64,000 nt of DNA from DASZHJ01 sp035604335 (lineage in GTDB: Bacteria; Pseudomonadota; Alphaproteobacteria; ATCC43930; CGMCC-115725), in contig DATNIT010000253.1 in assembly GCA_035604335.1 (NCBI GenBank), positions 5,804 to 69,803 of the forward strand. Reading direction: 5' to 3'. The translations under genes and the position numbers were made by a program. Under the pieces are notes generated by a model, which was not told the DNA's origin, ran no database searches, and saw nothing but the letters and a program-made list of their open reading frames with translations. The stretch's first letter is position 1; the number at the start of each line of letters is the position of its first letter. Shown here piece by piece: positions 16,125-25,304 of the stretch.

Positions 16125-18148
16125 TGACGTCGCCCGTGATCGTCACCGAGTTCCCGCGGCGCGTCCGCGAGATCGAGAACTTGTTCATTCCGCTCTCCGA
16201 CGGCTGTCGGCTCGCGGCGCGGATCTTCCTGCCGGAGGACGCCGAGGCGGATCCGGTTCCAGCGATCCTGGAGTTTCTCCCTTACCGCAAGCGCGACGGC
16301 ACCGCCGAGCGCGATGCCCTCACCCATCCCTACTTCGCGGGCCACGGGTATGCGGGCGTGCGCGTGGACATGCGCGGCAGCGGCGAATCCGACGGCCTCC
16401 TCGACGACGAGTACCTGAAGCAGGAGCAGGACGACTGCATCGAGGTGATCGGCTGGATCGCCAAGCAAAGCTGGTGCACCGGCGCGGTCGGCATGATGGG
16501 GATCTCCTGGGGCGGCTTCAATGGGCTCCAGGTCGCGGCGCGCCGCCCGCCGGCGCTCAAGACCGTGATCACGATCTGCTCGACGGACGATCGCTACGCC
16601 GACGACATCCACTACATGGGCGGCGCGCTGCTCAACGCCAATCTCGGCTGGGCCTCGACCATGTTCGCCTACATGTCGCGGCCGCCCGATCCCGCCCTGG
16701 TGGGCGAGCGCTGGCGCGAGCTCTGGCTCGCGCGGCTCCGCCACACGCCGCTGCTGATCGAGACCTGGCTGCGCCACCAGCGCCGCGACGATTACTGGAA
16801 GCACGCCTCCGTCTGCGAGGATTTCAGCCAGATCGCCTGCCCGGTCTACGCGATCGGCGGCTGGGCGGACGGCTATACGAACGCGATCCCGCGATTGCTT
16901 GCCGGCCTCAAAGTGCCCTGCAAGGGGCTGATCGGGCCCTGGGCGCACAAGTATCCGCATTTCGCGCTGCCGGGTCCCGCCGCCGGCTTCCTGCAGGACG
17001 CGCTGCGCTGGTGGGACAAATGGCTCAAGGGCATCGAGACCGGGATCATGGCTGAGCCGCAGCTCCGCGCCTGGATGCTCGAGAGCGTCCGCCCGAAGCC
17101 ATGGTACGCCGAGCGTCCGGGACGTTGGGTCGCGGAGACCGCGTGGCCGGCGCCCGGCATCAAGCAGCATCGACTTTTCCTGATGGATCAGAGCCTCGCC
17201 GAGCGTGCCGACCACGAGCGGCCGTTGCTCCTGTCCTCGCCCGAGAGCACGGGCCTCCACGCCGGCACCTGGTGCCCGCACGGTGCGGCGCCCGACGAGC
17301 CCGGCGACCAACGCGAGGAGGACGCGAAATCCCTGGTCTTCGATACCGAGCCGCTGTCGGCGCGCATCGAAATCCTGGGCGCACCCGTCGTCGAGCTCGA
17401 GGTATCCGCCGATCGGCCGGAAGCCAAGCTCGCCGTCCGGCTCTGCGACGTGCATCCCGATGGCGCCTCGACGCGGGTCACCTACGGCATTCTCAATCTG
17501 ACTCACCGCGAGAGCCATGAGCACCCGACGCCGCTCGAGCCGGGCCGGCGCTACAAGATCCGGATCCAGCTGAACGACATCGCTTACGCCTTCCCGCCGG
17601 GCCACCGCATTCGCGTTGCGGTGTCGAGCACCTATTGGCCGATCACCTGGCCCACGCGCGAGCGTGCGGCCGTTACGCTCTTCAGCGGCGCCTCGTCGAT
17701 CCTGCTGCCGGTGCGCGCGCCGAAGCCCACGGATGATGCCTTGCCGCCGCTGCCGCCCGTGCAGTCCGCTCCGCCGGAGCGGCGCACGGTGTTGCGCGCC
17801 GGGCGAACCGAGCGGCGGATCGAGTGCGACATCGCCGACGGCGAGACAATCCACCGTCTTGTGGACGACAGCGGCGATGTCAGGATCGACACGAACGGGC
17901 TGGAGGTCGGCGGCGCGAAGGTTTCGGAATACCGCGTCAAGGACGACGACCCCCTGAGCGCCGTCGCGGAGGCTCGCTGGACGCAAAAGGTCGGACGCGG
18001 CGCGTGGCGAACCCGGACCGAGACGTGGACGCGGCTGACCGCGACTCGCGATGCATTCCTGATCCACGCCACCCTCGATGCCTACGAGGGCGAGACCCGG
18101 GTCTGGAGCCACAACTGGGACTGTGCAGTGCCGCGCGATCTGGTGTAA
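16124..18148 (+). CDS. CocE/NonD-family serine hydrolase
   Basis: 674 residues from a GTG that overlaps the last base of the Rieske gene stop, giving tight coupling. The alpha/beta-hydrolase core has the oxyanion-side sequence EFLPYRKRDGT, the nucleophile elbow GISWGGF with the catalytic Ser, a late acidic segment (GGWADGYT) and GPWAHKYPH with the catalytic His. The C-terminal half is the jelly-roll X-Pro dipeptidyl-peptidase C domain (WCPHGAAPDEPGDQ onward). Such enzymes cleave esters or amides, for example cocaine esterase, alpha-amino-acid esters or X-Pro peptides. There is no signal peptide, so it is cytosolic. The next gene encodes a peptide-type binding protein, so it probably processes an ester or peptide-like import. 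Confidence 0.9.
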   Translation: MTSPVIVTEFPRRVREIENLFIPLSDGCRLAARIFLPEDAEADPVPAILEFLPYRKRDGTAERDALTHPYFAGHGYAGVRVDMRGSGESDGLLDDEYLKQEQDDCIEVIGWIAKQSWCTGAVGMMGISWGGFNGLQVAARRPPALKTVITICSTDDRYADDIHYMGGALLNANLGWASTMFAYMSRPPDPALVGERWRELWLARLRHTPLLIETWLRHQRRDDYWKHASVCEDFSQIACPVYAIGGWADGYTNAIPRLLAGLKVPCKGLIGPWAHKYPHFALPGPAAGFLQDALRWWDKWLKGIETGIMAEPQLRAWMLESVRPKPWYAERPGRWVAETAWPAPGIKQHRLFLMDQSLAERADHERPLLLSSPESTGLHAGTWCPHGAAPDEPGDQREEDAKSLVFDTEPLSARIEILGAPVVELEVSADRPEAKLAVRLCDVHPDGASTRVTYGILNLTHRESHEHPTPLEPGRRYKIRIQLNDIAYAFPPGHRIRVAVSSTYWPITWPTRERAAVTLFSGASSILLPVRAPKPTDDALPPLPPVQSAPPERRTVLRAGRTERRIECDIADGETIHRLVDDSGDVRIDTNGLEVGGAKVSEYRVKDDDPLSAVAEARWTQKVGRGAWRTRTETWTRLTATRDAFLIHATLDAYEGETRVWSHNWDCAVPRDLV

Positions 18149-18226
18149 CGTTTTCGTCAACGCTATTCGCGGCCAACGCCGCTCCTGCCGCGGCGCCGCC
18201 GGTAATCCCGGGAGGGGAGCAAAGCC

Positions 18227-19789
18227 ATGCGCCGTCCGCACGTAACGCGCCGACAGTTCATCGAAGGCAGCGCCGGCCTCTGGGTCACCGCGGCCCTGTT
18301 GCCGCGGGCGGCGAGCGCTCAGGGAACGAGCGTCCTGCGCGTGCGCTCCTACGGTGACATCCAGGATTTCGATCCCGCCTTCAGCAAAGCGGCGCCCGAC
18401 GGTGACGTAGCGCGCTGCGTCTTTCGCAAGCTGATCGACTACAAGAGCAGCACCTCCTGGGAGTGGGAGCTCGATGCCGCCGCGGACGTCAAGCAGGTCG
18501 ATCCCAAGACGGTCTCGTTCACGCTGAAGTCCGGCATCAAGTGGACGAACGGCTTCGGCGAGATGACGGCCGACGATGTCAAATACTCCTTCGAGCGCAT
18601 CGCCGATCCCGCGACCAAGTCGCCTTACAAGGGCGACTGGGCGACGCTCGATAAGGTCGAGGTCACCGGCCCGCTCTCCGGCGTGATTCATCTCAAGGAG
18701 CCCTTCGCGCCGCTGTGGCTCTCGACGCTGCCCTGGAACGCCGGCTTGATCCTCTGCAAGAAGGCCATGGAGGCATCGGGCAACCGCTTCACCACCAATC
18801 CGCCCGCGACCTGCGGCGCTTATCTCCTCAAGGAGTGGCAGCCGAAACAAGAGACCATCCTGGTCCGCAATCCCGACTACAACGGACCGAAGCCCGCCTA
18901 CGACGAGATCCGGATTCGTCCCATCGAGGACGAGAAGACCGCCGAGATCGGCTTTGCCGCCAAGGAGCTCGACTTCACCGGCGCCAGCGTCAGCTCGTTG
19001 CCGAAGCTCAAGACCGATCCGCCGGCCGGCGCGAAACTCGCGATCCGCCCGTCGCTGGCTTACGTCTGGCTCGGCATGAACGTCGACGTGCCGCCCTTCA
19101 ACGACGTCCGCCTGCGCAAGGCCGTGCAGAAGGCCGTTGACGTCGATGCCATCCTGCAAGCCGCCTACTTCGGAGCCGCCGACCGCGCGACCGGCATCAT
19201 CGCGCCCGGCCTGCTCGGCCACCGCGACATCAAGCCGCCGCCGCGCGATCTCGAGGGCGCCAAGAAGCTGATGGCCGAGGCCGGAAAGTCCGGCGGCGGC
19301 GTCAAAGCCACCCTGGCGATCCTCAACAAGACCGAGCGGTTGACCGCCGCTCAGGTGATCCAGGCCAACCTCGCGGAGATCGGCATCGAGGTGCAGATCG
19401 ACGCGCACGACAGCGGCACCTTCTGGAGCCTCGGCGATCAATCCAAGGGCGATCAGTGGAAGCAGCTCCATATGATCCTGCAGCGCTATACCATGGCGCC
19501 GGATCCGAGTTGGGCGGTGGCTTGGTTCCTGCCGTCTCAGATCGGCGTCTGGAACTGGGAGCGCTGGAACAGCCCGGAGTTCGATGAGCTCAACAAGAAG
19601 GCACTGGTCGAGACCGACGCGAAGAAGCGCGGCGAGATGTATGTGCGCATGCAAGATTTGATGGAGGAGTCGGGCGCCTATGTGTTCCTGACTCACGAGG
19701 TCGCCGGCGTCATCTATCGCGACAATGTCGCCCCCGCGCTGATGCCCGATGGACGCGTGATCCTGCCGGGATTCGCGCCCAAGGCCTGA
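18227..19789 (+). CDS. Peptide/opine-type ABC substrate-binding protein (family 5)
   Basis: 520 residues with a Tat signal (VTRRQFIEGSAGLWVTAALL ending AASAQG) and a very strong GGGAGGGGAG ribosome site. The mature protein starts VLRVRSYGDIQDFDPAF and contains VSFTLKSGIKWTNGFGEMTADDVKYSFER in two adjoining parts, the signature of DppA/OppA-type family 5 proteins. It supplies the ABC importer encoded by the next four genes. Family 5 proteins bind peptides, opines, nickel chelates or quaternary compounds, so the ligand is uncertain. The adjacent Rieske enzyme and hydrolase suggest an amine-containing substrate. Confidence 0.92.
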   Translation: MRRPHVTRRQFIEGSAGLWVTAALLPRAASAQGTSVLRVRSYGDIQDFDPAFSKAAPDGDVARCVFRKLIDYKSSTSWEWELDAAADVKQVDPKTVSFTLKSGIKWTNGFGEMTADDVKYSFERIADPATKSPYKGDWATLDKVEVTGPLSGVIHLKEPFAPLWLSTLPWNAGLILCKKAMEASGNRFTTNPPATCGAYLLKEWQPKQETILVRNPDYNGPKPAYDEIRIRPIEDEKTAEIGFAAKELDFTGASVSSLPKLKTDPPAGAKLAIRPSLAYVWLGMNVDVPPFNDVRLRKAVQKAVDVDAILQAAYFGAADRATGIIAPGLLGHRDIKPPPRDLEGAKKLMAEAGKSGGGVKATLAILNKTERLTAAQVIQANLAEIGIEVQIDAHDSGTFWSLGDQSKGDQWKQLHMILQRYTMAPDPSWAVAWFLPSQIGVWNWERWNSPEFDELNKKALVETDAKKRGEMYVRMQDLMEESGAYVFLTHEVAGVIYRDNVAPALMPDGRVILPGFAPKA

Positions 19790-19794
19790 GCGGC

Positions 19795-19814
19795 GCGGCG
19801 ATGCCCCTCGCCGC
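19795..19814 (+). repeat. Intercistronic hairpin after binding-protein gene
   Basis: GCGGCGA (19795-19801) pairs with TCGCCGC (19808-19814) around a TGCCCC loop. It lies in the 34-nt gap between the binding-protein stop and the first permease start, whose ribosome site follows directly. Such hairpins often protect the abundant binding-protein message from 3' decay and lower permease translation. There is no T-run, so it is not a simple terminator. Confidence 0.4.
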
Positions 19815-19823
19815 CGCGGAGTG

Positions 19824-20768
19824 ATGTTTCTCTTCGCGCTGCGCCGGTCCGCCCTCGCCTGCGCCATCATCTTCTGTGCGATCGCGCTGCTCTTCGGCAT
19901 GATCTATATCGTGCCGGGCGACCCCGCGAGCGTGGCGCTGGGGCCGTTGGCTACGCCGGAGATCAAGGCCGCCTTCCGGGCGCAGATGGGACTGGACCAG
20001 CCCGTAACGACCCAGTTCTTCATCTTTCTGAGCCACGTCTTCACCGGCGATCTGGGCATCGACTTGTTCTCGAACCGGCGGGTCACCGAGATCGTCTTCG
20101 AAGCCTTGCCCTATACGATCGCGCTCACCGCGAGTGGCATCGGCTGGGCGATCGCGCTGGGCGTGCCGCTCGGATGCTGGTCGGCGATCCACCGCGAGAC
20201 CTGGCTCGACCGGATCGCCGGCGTCTTCGCGGTGGCGGCGATCGCAGTGCCGTCTTTCGTGGTGGCGCTCTACGCGCTTCTGCTTTTCGCGGTGGAGCTG
20301 AACTGGTTCCCGGCGATCGGCGCCGGGGCTCGCGGAAACCTCGGCGACCAGCTCGCGCATCTGGTGCTGCCGTCCTTCGCCATCGGGCTCGGCTGGGTCG
20401 GCTATCTTGCCAGGCTCGTGCGGGCCTCCATGCTCGAGGTGCTCGGCGAGAACCATATCCGAACGGCGCGCGCCTACGGCCTTCCGGAGCGCCGCATCGT
20501 GTTCCGCTATGCCTTGCGGCTTGCCGTATTGCCGACGGTGACCTTGCTCGGCGTCGGCATCGGGAACTTGCTCTCGGGCGCGGTCTTCGCGGAGATCGTG
20601 TTCGCCCGGCCCGGCGCGGGCAAGCTCGTCTTCGATGCCGTCGTCACCCGCAACTTTCCGATCGTGAGCGGCGCGGTGCTGGTCACCACCGCGCTCTTCA
20701 CGCTGTGCACGCTCGCGTCGGATCTACTGATCGCTTGGCTCGATCCTCGTGTCCGCGCCAACCTTTGA
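19824..20768 (+). CDS. Peptide-type ABC transporter permease, DppB-like
   Basis: 314 residues from the ATG at 19824 (a GTG directly before it at 19821 is in frame). The layout is typical DppB: first helix with IALLFGMIYIVPGDPAS, then the periplasmic MGLDQPVTTQFFIFLSHVFTGDLGIDL, then five helices. The ATPase-contacting EAA loop appears as ARAYGLPERRIVFRYALRLAVLP. The gene overlaps the DppC-like gene by 20 nt. The product forms half of the membrane channel for the ligand delivered by the family 5 binding protein upstream. Confidence 0.9.
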   Translation: MFLFALRRSALACAIIFCAIALLFGMIYIVPGDPASVALGPLATPEIKAAFRAQMGLDQPVTTQFFIFLSHVFTGDLGIDLFSNRRVTEIVFEALPYTIALTASGIGWAIALGVPLGCWSAIHRETWLDRIAGVFAVAAIAVPSFVVALYALLLFAVELNWFPAIGAGARGNLGDQLAHLVLPSFAIGLGWVGYLARLVRASMLEVLGENHIRTARAYGLPERRIVFRYALRLAVLPTVTLLGVGIGNLLSGAVFAEIVFARPGAGKLVFDAVVTRNFPIVSGAVLVTTALFTLCTLASDLLIAWLDPRVRANL

Positions 20769-21630
20769 GGAGGCCACCGCGCCGGTACCGCAGCGCCGCT
20801 CGGCGCTACGACACCTGTTGGCGGACCCGCTGGGGCGCTTCGGCCTGACGCTGGTCCTCGTGATCCTGCTCACGGCGATCTTCGCAGATGCGATCGCGCC
20901 GTATAATCCCACGGCGATCGCCGTTCCCAACCGGCTGCAGGGACCGTCGCTCGCGCACCTCTTCGGCACCGACCAGCTCGGACGCGACGTGTTCTCGCGC
21001 GTGGTGCTGGGCGCGCGGATCGCGCTCGAGGTGGCGCTGGTCGCGATCACGCTCGCCCTGGCGGTCGGCGGTGCCCTCGGTCTTGCCGCCGGCTATGGGC
21101 CCCGATGGCTCGACGGCATTCTGGTACTGGTCTTCGATACCATCCGCTCGTTTCCGACCATCATGTTCGCGCTCGCGTTGGTCACGTTGATCGGGCCGAG
21201 CCTCGAGACGGTGATCGTGGTCGTCGTCGCGACCTTCGCGCCGAGCTACGGCCGGATCGTGCGCACGCAGACCCAGGCGCTGAAGCACGCCGAATTCATC
21301 CTGGCCGAGCGCTCGCTCGGTGCCGGAGCGGTGCGCATCCTGGCCGTCCACGCCGTGCCGAACATCGTGGGACCGCTGTTCATCCTCGCGAGCATGGACG
21401 TTCCCGTAGTCATCACCATCGAGGCCGGGTTGAGCTTCCTCGGCTTCGGCGTGCGGCCGCCGACGCCGAGCTGGGGCACGGTGCTCAACGACGGCTATGC
21501 CTTCATCGGCAATACGCCGTGGATCATCCTGGCGGGCGGCTTGCCGCTGGTGCTGTCGACGCTGGGGTTCACCTTCCTCGGCGAGGCGCTGCGCGACGCG
21601 ATCGACCCGCGGCTGCGCAAGGAGATCTGA
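20749..21630 (+). CDS. Peptide-type ABC transporter permease, DppC-like
   Basis: 293 residues starting at a GTG inside the end of the DppB-like gene. The N-terminus has the DppC feature LADPLGRFGLTLVLVILLTAIFADAIAPYNP in two parts, then HLFGTDQLGRDVFSRVVLGARIALEV, the DppC signature. The C-terminal part has the EAA-type loop AERSLGAGAVRILAVHAVPN and the SFLGFGVRPPTPSWGTVLNDG motif. It makes the second half of the channel. Two base pairs separate its stop from the GTG of the ATPase gene. Confidence 0.9.
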   Translation: MSAPTFEEATAPVPQRRSALRHLLADPLGRFGLTLVLVILLTAIFADAIAPYNPTAIAVPNRLQGPSLAHLFGTDQLGRDVFSRVVLGARIALEVALVAITLALAVGGALGLAAGYGPRWLDGILVLVFDTIRSFPTIMFALALVTLIGPSLETVIVVVVATFAPSYGRIVRTQTQALKHAEFILAERSLGAGAVRILAVHAVPNIVGPLFILASMDVPVVITIEAGLSFLGFGVRPPTPSWGTVLNDGYAFIGNTPWIILAGGLPLVLSTLGFTFLGEALRDAIDPRLRKEI

Positions 21631-21631
21631 G

Positions 21632-22600
21632 GTGGCGGCGCTCCTGGAGGTCGACGGCCTCTCGGTGGATTTCGCGGGATCGCAACGGCCCATCCACGCG
21701 CTCCGCGATATCCGATTCTCCATGGAGCGCGGCCGCATCGTCGGGCTGGTCGGCGAGAGCGGCTCCGGGAAATCGACCCTGAGCCTCGCGGTGCTGCGCC
21801 TGCTGGCGCCCTCTGCCCGCATCGTCTCCGGCACGATCCGCTTCGACGGCGTCGATATTTTGGCACTCTCGGACGAGGCCATGCGGGCGCTCCGGGGCCG
21901 GCGCATCGCCATGGTGTTCCAGGACCCCATGAGCACGCTCAATCCAGTGCTGTCGGTCGGCGCGCAGATGATCGATGTGCAGTTCCGCGACGCCGATCTC
22001 TCGCGCAAGCAGAAGCGGGCCCGCGCGGTGAGCCTTCTGGCGCGGGTCGGCATTCCCGATCCCGAGCGGCGGATCGACGATTTTCCCCATCAATTCTCCG
22101 GCGGCATGCGCCAGCGCATCTCGATCGCCATGGCGCTGCTCGGCCAGCCGGATCTCCTCATCGCGGACGAGCCCACCACCGCGCTCGACGTGACGCTCGA
22201 GGCGCAGATCCTCGACCTCCTGCGCGATCTCCGTCGCGACTTCGCCGGCGCCATCCTGCTGGTTTCCCACCATCTCGGCGTTGTCGCGGAGTTCTGCGAC
22301 GAGGTCGTGGTGCTGTATGCCGGCGAGATGGTCGAGCAGGCGCCGGTCGGCGAGCTCTTCGCCAATCCGCGCCACCCTTACACGCGCGCGCTGCTCGACT
22401 GCGACCCCGGCCGGCTGCCCGCGGATGCGCGGAGCTTCCCGACCATCCCGGGCCGGCTGCCCGACCTCGGGGCTCCGCGCACGCAGTGCGTCTTCGCGGC
22501 GCGCTGCCCGCTCGCTATCGAGCGCTGCCGAGCGGAGCCGCCGGCGATGATCGATGTCGCGCCCGGTCACCGCGCCAGCTGTCATCTCCTCGGTGGCTGA
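21632..22600 (+). CDS. Peptide-type ABC transporter ATPase, DppD-like
   Basis: 322 residues from a GTG at 21632, right after the DppC stop; the longer open frame upstream is only overlap. Walker A is GESGSGKS at residues 41-48, the Q-loop is VFQDPM, the signature is FSGGMRQR, and Walker B with D-loop is LLIADEPTTALDVTLEAQIL. The His switch is LLVSHHLGV. The C-terminal oligopeptide transporter extension has the conserved cysteines CVFAARCPLAIERCRAE, which in this class can hold an iron-sulfur cluster. It drives transport together with the DppF-like partner. Confidence 0.92.
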   Translation: MAALLEVDGLSVDFAGSQRPIHALRDIRFSMERGRIVGLVGESGSGKSTLSLAVLRLLAPSARIVSGTIRFDGVDILALSDEAMRALRGRRIAMVFQDPMSTLNPVLSVGAQMIDVQFRDADLSRKQKRARAVSLLARVGIPDPERRIDDFPHQFSGGMRQRISIAMALLGQPDLLIADEPTTALDVTLEAQILDLLRDLRRDFAGAILLVSHHLGVVAEFCDEVVVLYAGEMVEQAPVGELFANPRHPYTRALLDCDPGRLPADARSFPTIPGRLPDLGAPRTQCVFAARCPLAIERCRAEPPAMIDVAPGHRASCHLLGG

Positions 22601-23597
22601 GCTTCTGGAAGTCGAGCGGCTGCGCGTCCGCTTCCGCGCGGTCAAGCCTCTCAATGCCTGGCTCGGTGGCATTCGCGATCCCATGATCGACGCGGTTGCC
22701 GACGTATCCCTCGACATCCCCGAGGGTGGCGCCTTCGGGCTGGTGGGGGAGAGCGGCTCGGGAAAGACCACCCTCGGCCGCGCGATCATGGGGCTGGTGC
22801 CGGTCGAGAGCGGCGAGGTCCGCCTTGCGGGCGCGGCCTTTCCGAAGCGGGGCGGGCGGGCCCTCAAGGCGTGGCGCCGCCGCATCGCCATGACGTTTCA
22901 GGATCCGACGGGCTCGCTGAGCCCGCGCCTCACGGTGCGCACGCTCATCACCGAGCCGTTCCGCATCCACGGAATGACGAGCCGCGATCTCGGTGCCGAG
23001 GCACGGCGGCTCATCGCGCTGGTCGGGCTCTCAGAGGACTTCCTCGATCGTTACGCTCACGAGCTCAGCGGCGGTCAGGCACGGCGGGTGGGTATCGCGC
23101 GCGCGCTGGCGCTCGATCCGCGGCTCCTGATCGCCGACGAGCCCACGGCCGGGCTCGACGTCTCCGTGCAAGGCGAGGTCCTGAACCTGCTCGCGCGGTT
23201 GCGCGGCGAGCTCGGAATCGCGCTGCTGCTCATCACGCACAATCTGGCCGCGGTCCGGCTCAGCGCGGAGCGGCTCGGCGTCATGTACATGGGCCGGCTG
23301 GTCGAGACGGGCCCCACGGGCGCAGTGTTCCGAGGCGCCGCGCACCCCTACACGGCAGCGCTCCTCGCGGCGATCCCCATCGCCGATCCCACACGCCACC
23401 GCAAGCGCGCGATCGCCGGTGAGGTGCCGAGCCTGCTGCACCGCCCGCCCGGCTGCGAGTTCCACACGCGCTGCCCGCATGCCCAACCTCGCTGCCGCGC
23501 GGAAGCCCCGCTCGCACGCGAGATCGCGACGGGACATGCCGCGCGGTGCCACTTCCCGATTGACGCGGGCGGGTCGAGCTCTACGGGTTCGCCCTGA
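22593..23597 (+). CDS. Peptide-type ABC transporter ATPase, DppF-like
   Basis: About 334 residues. I favour the GTG at 22593 (VAELLEVERLRVRF), which overlaps the DppD-like gene by 8 nt and puts the first strand at the N-terminus; an ATG at 22554 is also in frame. Walker A is GESGSGKT, the signature is LSGGQARR, Walker B is LLIADEPTAGLDVSVQGEVL, and the His switch is LLITHNLAAV. The C-terminal extension carries CEFHTRCPHAQPRCRAE. The 3' end overlaps the convergent flavoprotein gene by 17 bp. It completes a five-gene peptide-type importer. Confidence 0.92.
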   Translation: MAELLEVERLRVRFRAVKPLNAWLGGIRDPMIDAVADVSLDIPEGGAFGLVGESGSGKTTLGRAIMGLVPVESGEVRLAGAAFPKRGGRALKAWRRRIAMTFQDPTGSLSPRLTVRTLITEPFRIHGMTSRDLGAEARRLIALVGLSEDFLDRYAHELSGGQARRVGIARALALDPRLLIADEPTAGLDVSVQGEVLNLLARLRGELGIALLLITHNLAAVRLSAERLGVMYMGRLVETGPTGAVFRGAAHPYTAALLAAIPIADPTRHRKRAIAGEVPSLLHRPPGCEFHTRCPHAQPRCRAEAPLAREIATGHAARCHFPIDAGGSSSTGSP

Positions 23598-25125
23598 GCG
23601 CCGCGCGGGCGGCGGCGGCGCCGCCGAGCATGGCGCCGGTGTAGCCCCCGGACATGGTAAAGGCGGAGGCAAGCCAGAGCCCGTGGATCGCGGTGGCCGG
23701 CGAGCGGGCGAGCGTCTCGCCCAAGTTCTCGTCGGGCGCGTAGCCATAGACCGCGCCACGGGGCGTGTTGAGGTACTGCTCCATGGTTTCCGCGGTCGCC
23801 ATTTCCCGATGCACCACCGCGCCGGCGATGCCGGGGAAATGCCGATCGAGATCGCCGATCAGACGATCCATCCACCGCTCCCGGCGCTCGCGCTTTCGAT
23901 CCGCGGGGAGGTCCGCCCAGTTCTCCACGCGGTCGACGCCGCAAAATGAGCCCAGGAACGGCCCGGCCTCGTTGAGGCCCGTAGCGATGCGGCGATAATC
24001 GACGAAGACATAGGGCGGCAACCGGTCACCCGGATCCTCGGCGAGGATGGCCGAGGCTTCCCGGTAAGCGTCGATGCTTCGCATCCAATCCGGGAAGATG
24101 CAGGTGGAATAGTGCGTGACGCCGAACTCGCCGGCAGGGCGACTCAAGCCGAGCGATAGCGTCCAGAGCGAGATCGAGAGCCGCCGCCGCTGGTAGGGCG
24201 CTAGAAAGATCTCGCGCCATTCCTGCGGCAGCATCTCCGCCAGGCGCTGCGGCGCCGCGTTCCCGAATGCTACGGGCGCGGTATCGACCCTGGCATCGCC
24301 GCCGCCGCGCGCGCGGTGGCCAACGCCGGTGATGCGGTGGCGATCCATCACGAGCGCGCCCACCTCGCGGCCACTCTCGGCGACCCCGCCGGCGGCGCGG
24401 ATCAGCGACACCAGCCGGTCGGTGAGCGCCTGGGACCCGCCGCGCACATAGTGACCGCCGCCCAGCAGAAACGAGGCCTGCGGGATCGCGTAGTGCAGGA
24501 ACCGCATCCGGCCGGGGTCGTCGTGGTAGTAGGCGAGGTTGCCGGCGAGCGCCGCCTTCACCGCCTCGTCCTCGCCGAACAGATGCCGGAGCGCCTCGCT
24601 CACGCTTGCGCGGCCGTGGCGGACCAAGGGCCAGATGTGGTGCACCGTTTGCGGCCCGTGGCGCAGCCACCAGGTGCGGTCGTCTTGATGCTCGGCGGCG
24701 AAACCGACCGCGCCACGGATCGCCGTCAGCCATTGGAAATAAATCTTGAGTCCGGCGGCCTGATGAGGAAACCGGCGGGTGGTCGCCGCGCGCGCGGAAT
24801 CGATGCCGTGCGGGAGCGCGAAGGGCGCGCCGATCAGCCCGCCGCGCATCTCGTGAAGGTCCCCCACCTGCACGAAATCCGCTTCGGGATCGAGTCCCAA
24901 GGCGTGCAGCAGCGGCAGCTTGGGGTCGCCGGCATCGAGCCCGTCGATCTCATGGAGCGAAGCCTCGATGGCGAGCCCGTTGTGGCGATAGACGGTGGCG
25001 GCGCCGCCGAAACTGTCGTTACGCTCCAATACGAGGACGCGGCGCCCGGCCTGCGCATAGAGCGCGCCGGCCGTCAGGCCGCCCAGGCCCGAGCCCACCA
25101 CGATCGCATCGAAGCCACGCGTCAC
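23581..25125 (-). CDS. Phytoene-desaturase/retinol-saturase-like FAD oxidoreductase
   Basis: 514 residues. The N-terminal FAD motif is AIVVGSGLGGLTAGALYAQAG, followed by VLVLERNDSFGGAATVYRHNG, the pattern of the CrtI/CrtISO/retinol-saturase family of NAD(P)/FAD-binding proteins. The C-terminal closure IHGLWLASAFTMSGGYTGAMLGG matches the family's flavin-binding tail. Members act on conjugated polyenes or long-chain lipids, but many bacterial ones have unknown substrates, and no carotenoid genes are nearby. The gene stands alone on its strand. A possible FNR/FixK-type site lies 54 bp upstream of the start. Confidence 0.85.
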   Translation of the reverse strand: MTRGFDAIVVGSGLGGLTAGALYAQAGRRVLVLERNDSFGGAATVYRHNGLAIEASLHEIDGLDAGDPKLPLLHALGLDPEADFVQVGDLHEMRGGLIGAPFALPHGIDSARAATTRRFPHQAAGLKIYFQWLTAIRGAVGFAAEHQDDRTWWLRHGPQTVHHIWPLVRHGRASVSEALRHLFGEDEAVKAALAGNLAYYHDDPGRMRFLHYAIPQASFLLGGGHYVRGGSQALTDRLVSLIRAAGGVAESGREVGALVMDRHRITGVGHRARGGGDARVDTAPVAFGNAAPQRLAEMLPQEWREIFLAPYQRRRLSISLWTLSLGLSRPAGEFGVTHYSTCIFPDWMRSIDAYREASAILAEDPGDRLPPYVFVDYRRIATGLNEAGPFLGSFCGVDRVENWADLPADRKRERRERWMDRLIGDLDRHFPGIAGAVVHREMATAETMEQYLNTPRGAVYGYAPDENLGETLARSPATAIHGLWLASAFTMSGGYTGAMLGGAAAARAALRANP

Positions 25126-25178
25126 AAGCCGCCCCCTTGAGCCCCCGATGGAGCATAAGGAGCTCGGCCCGGCTCGTT

Positions 25179-25192
25179 TTGATCCAGGTCAG
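25179..25192 (-). promoter_or_regulatory. Possible FNR/FixK-type site
   Basis: The plus strand reads TTGATCCAGGTCAG. This matches 8 of the 10 defined positions of TTGAT-N4-ATCAA, and the alphaproteobacterial FnrL form TTGAT-N4-GTCAA apart from the last base. It lies in the only gap between the flavoprotein gene (start 25125) and the end of the globin-coupled sensor gene (25305). Oxygen-responsive control of the flavoprotein is an inference from a single imperfect site. Confidence 0.35.
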
Positions 25193-25304
25193 TCGGCGGG
25201 TCCCGAGCCAGAGATGGGCGCGCAAGTCGAAGTGGCCCGACTATGGCGCATTGCCGCGATAAATGATCGAGGCGAAATACTACGAGGGAGCGGGATTTCT
25301 CGAA

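Noticed and set aside
16121..19900. 1259-codon open frame on the minus strand
   Set aside because: It is antisense to the CocE-type hydrolase and the binding protein. The encoded sequence is low-complexity Arg/Gly/Ala/Asp-rich, as expected from antisense high-GC codon bias, with no family pattern.
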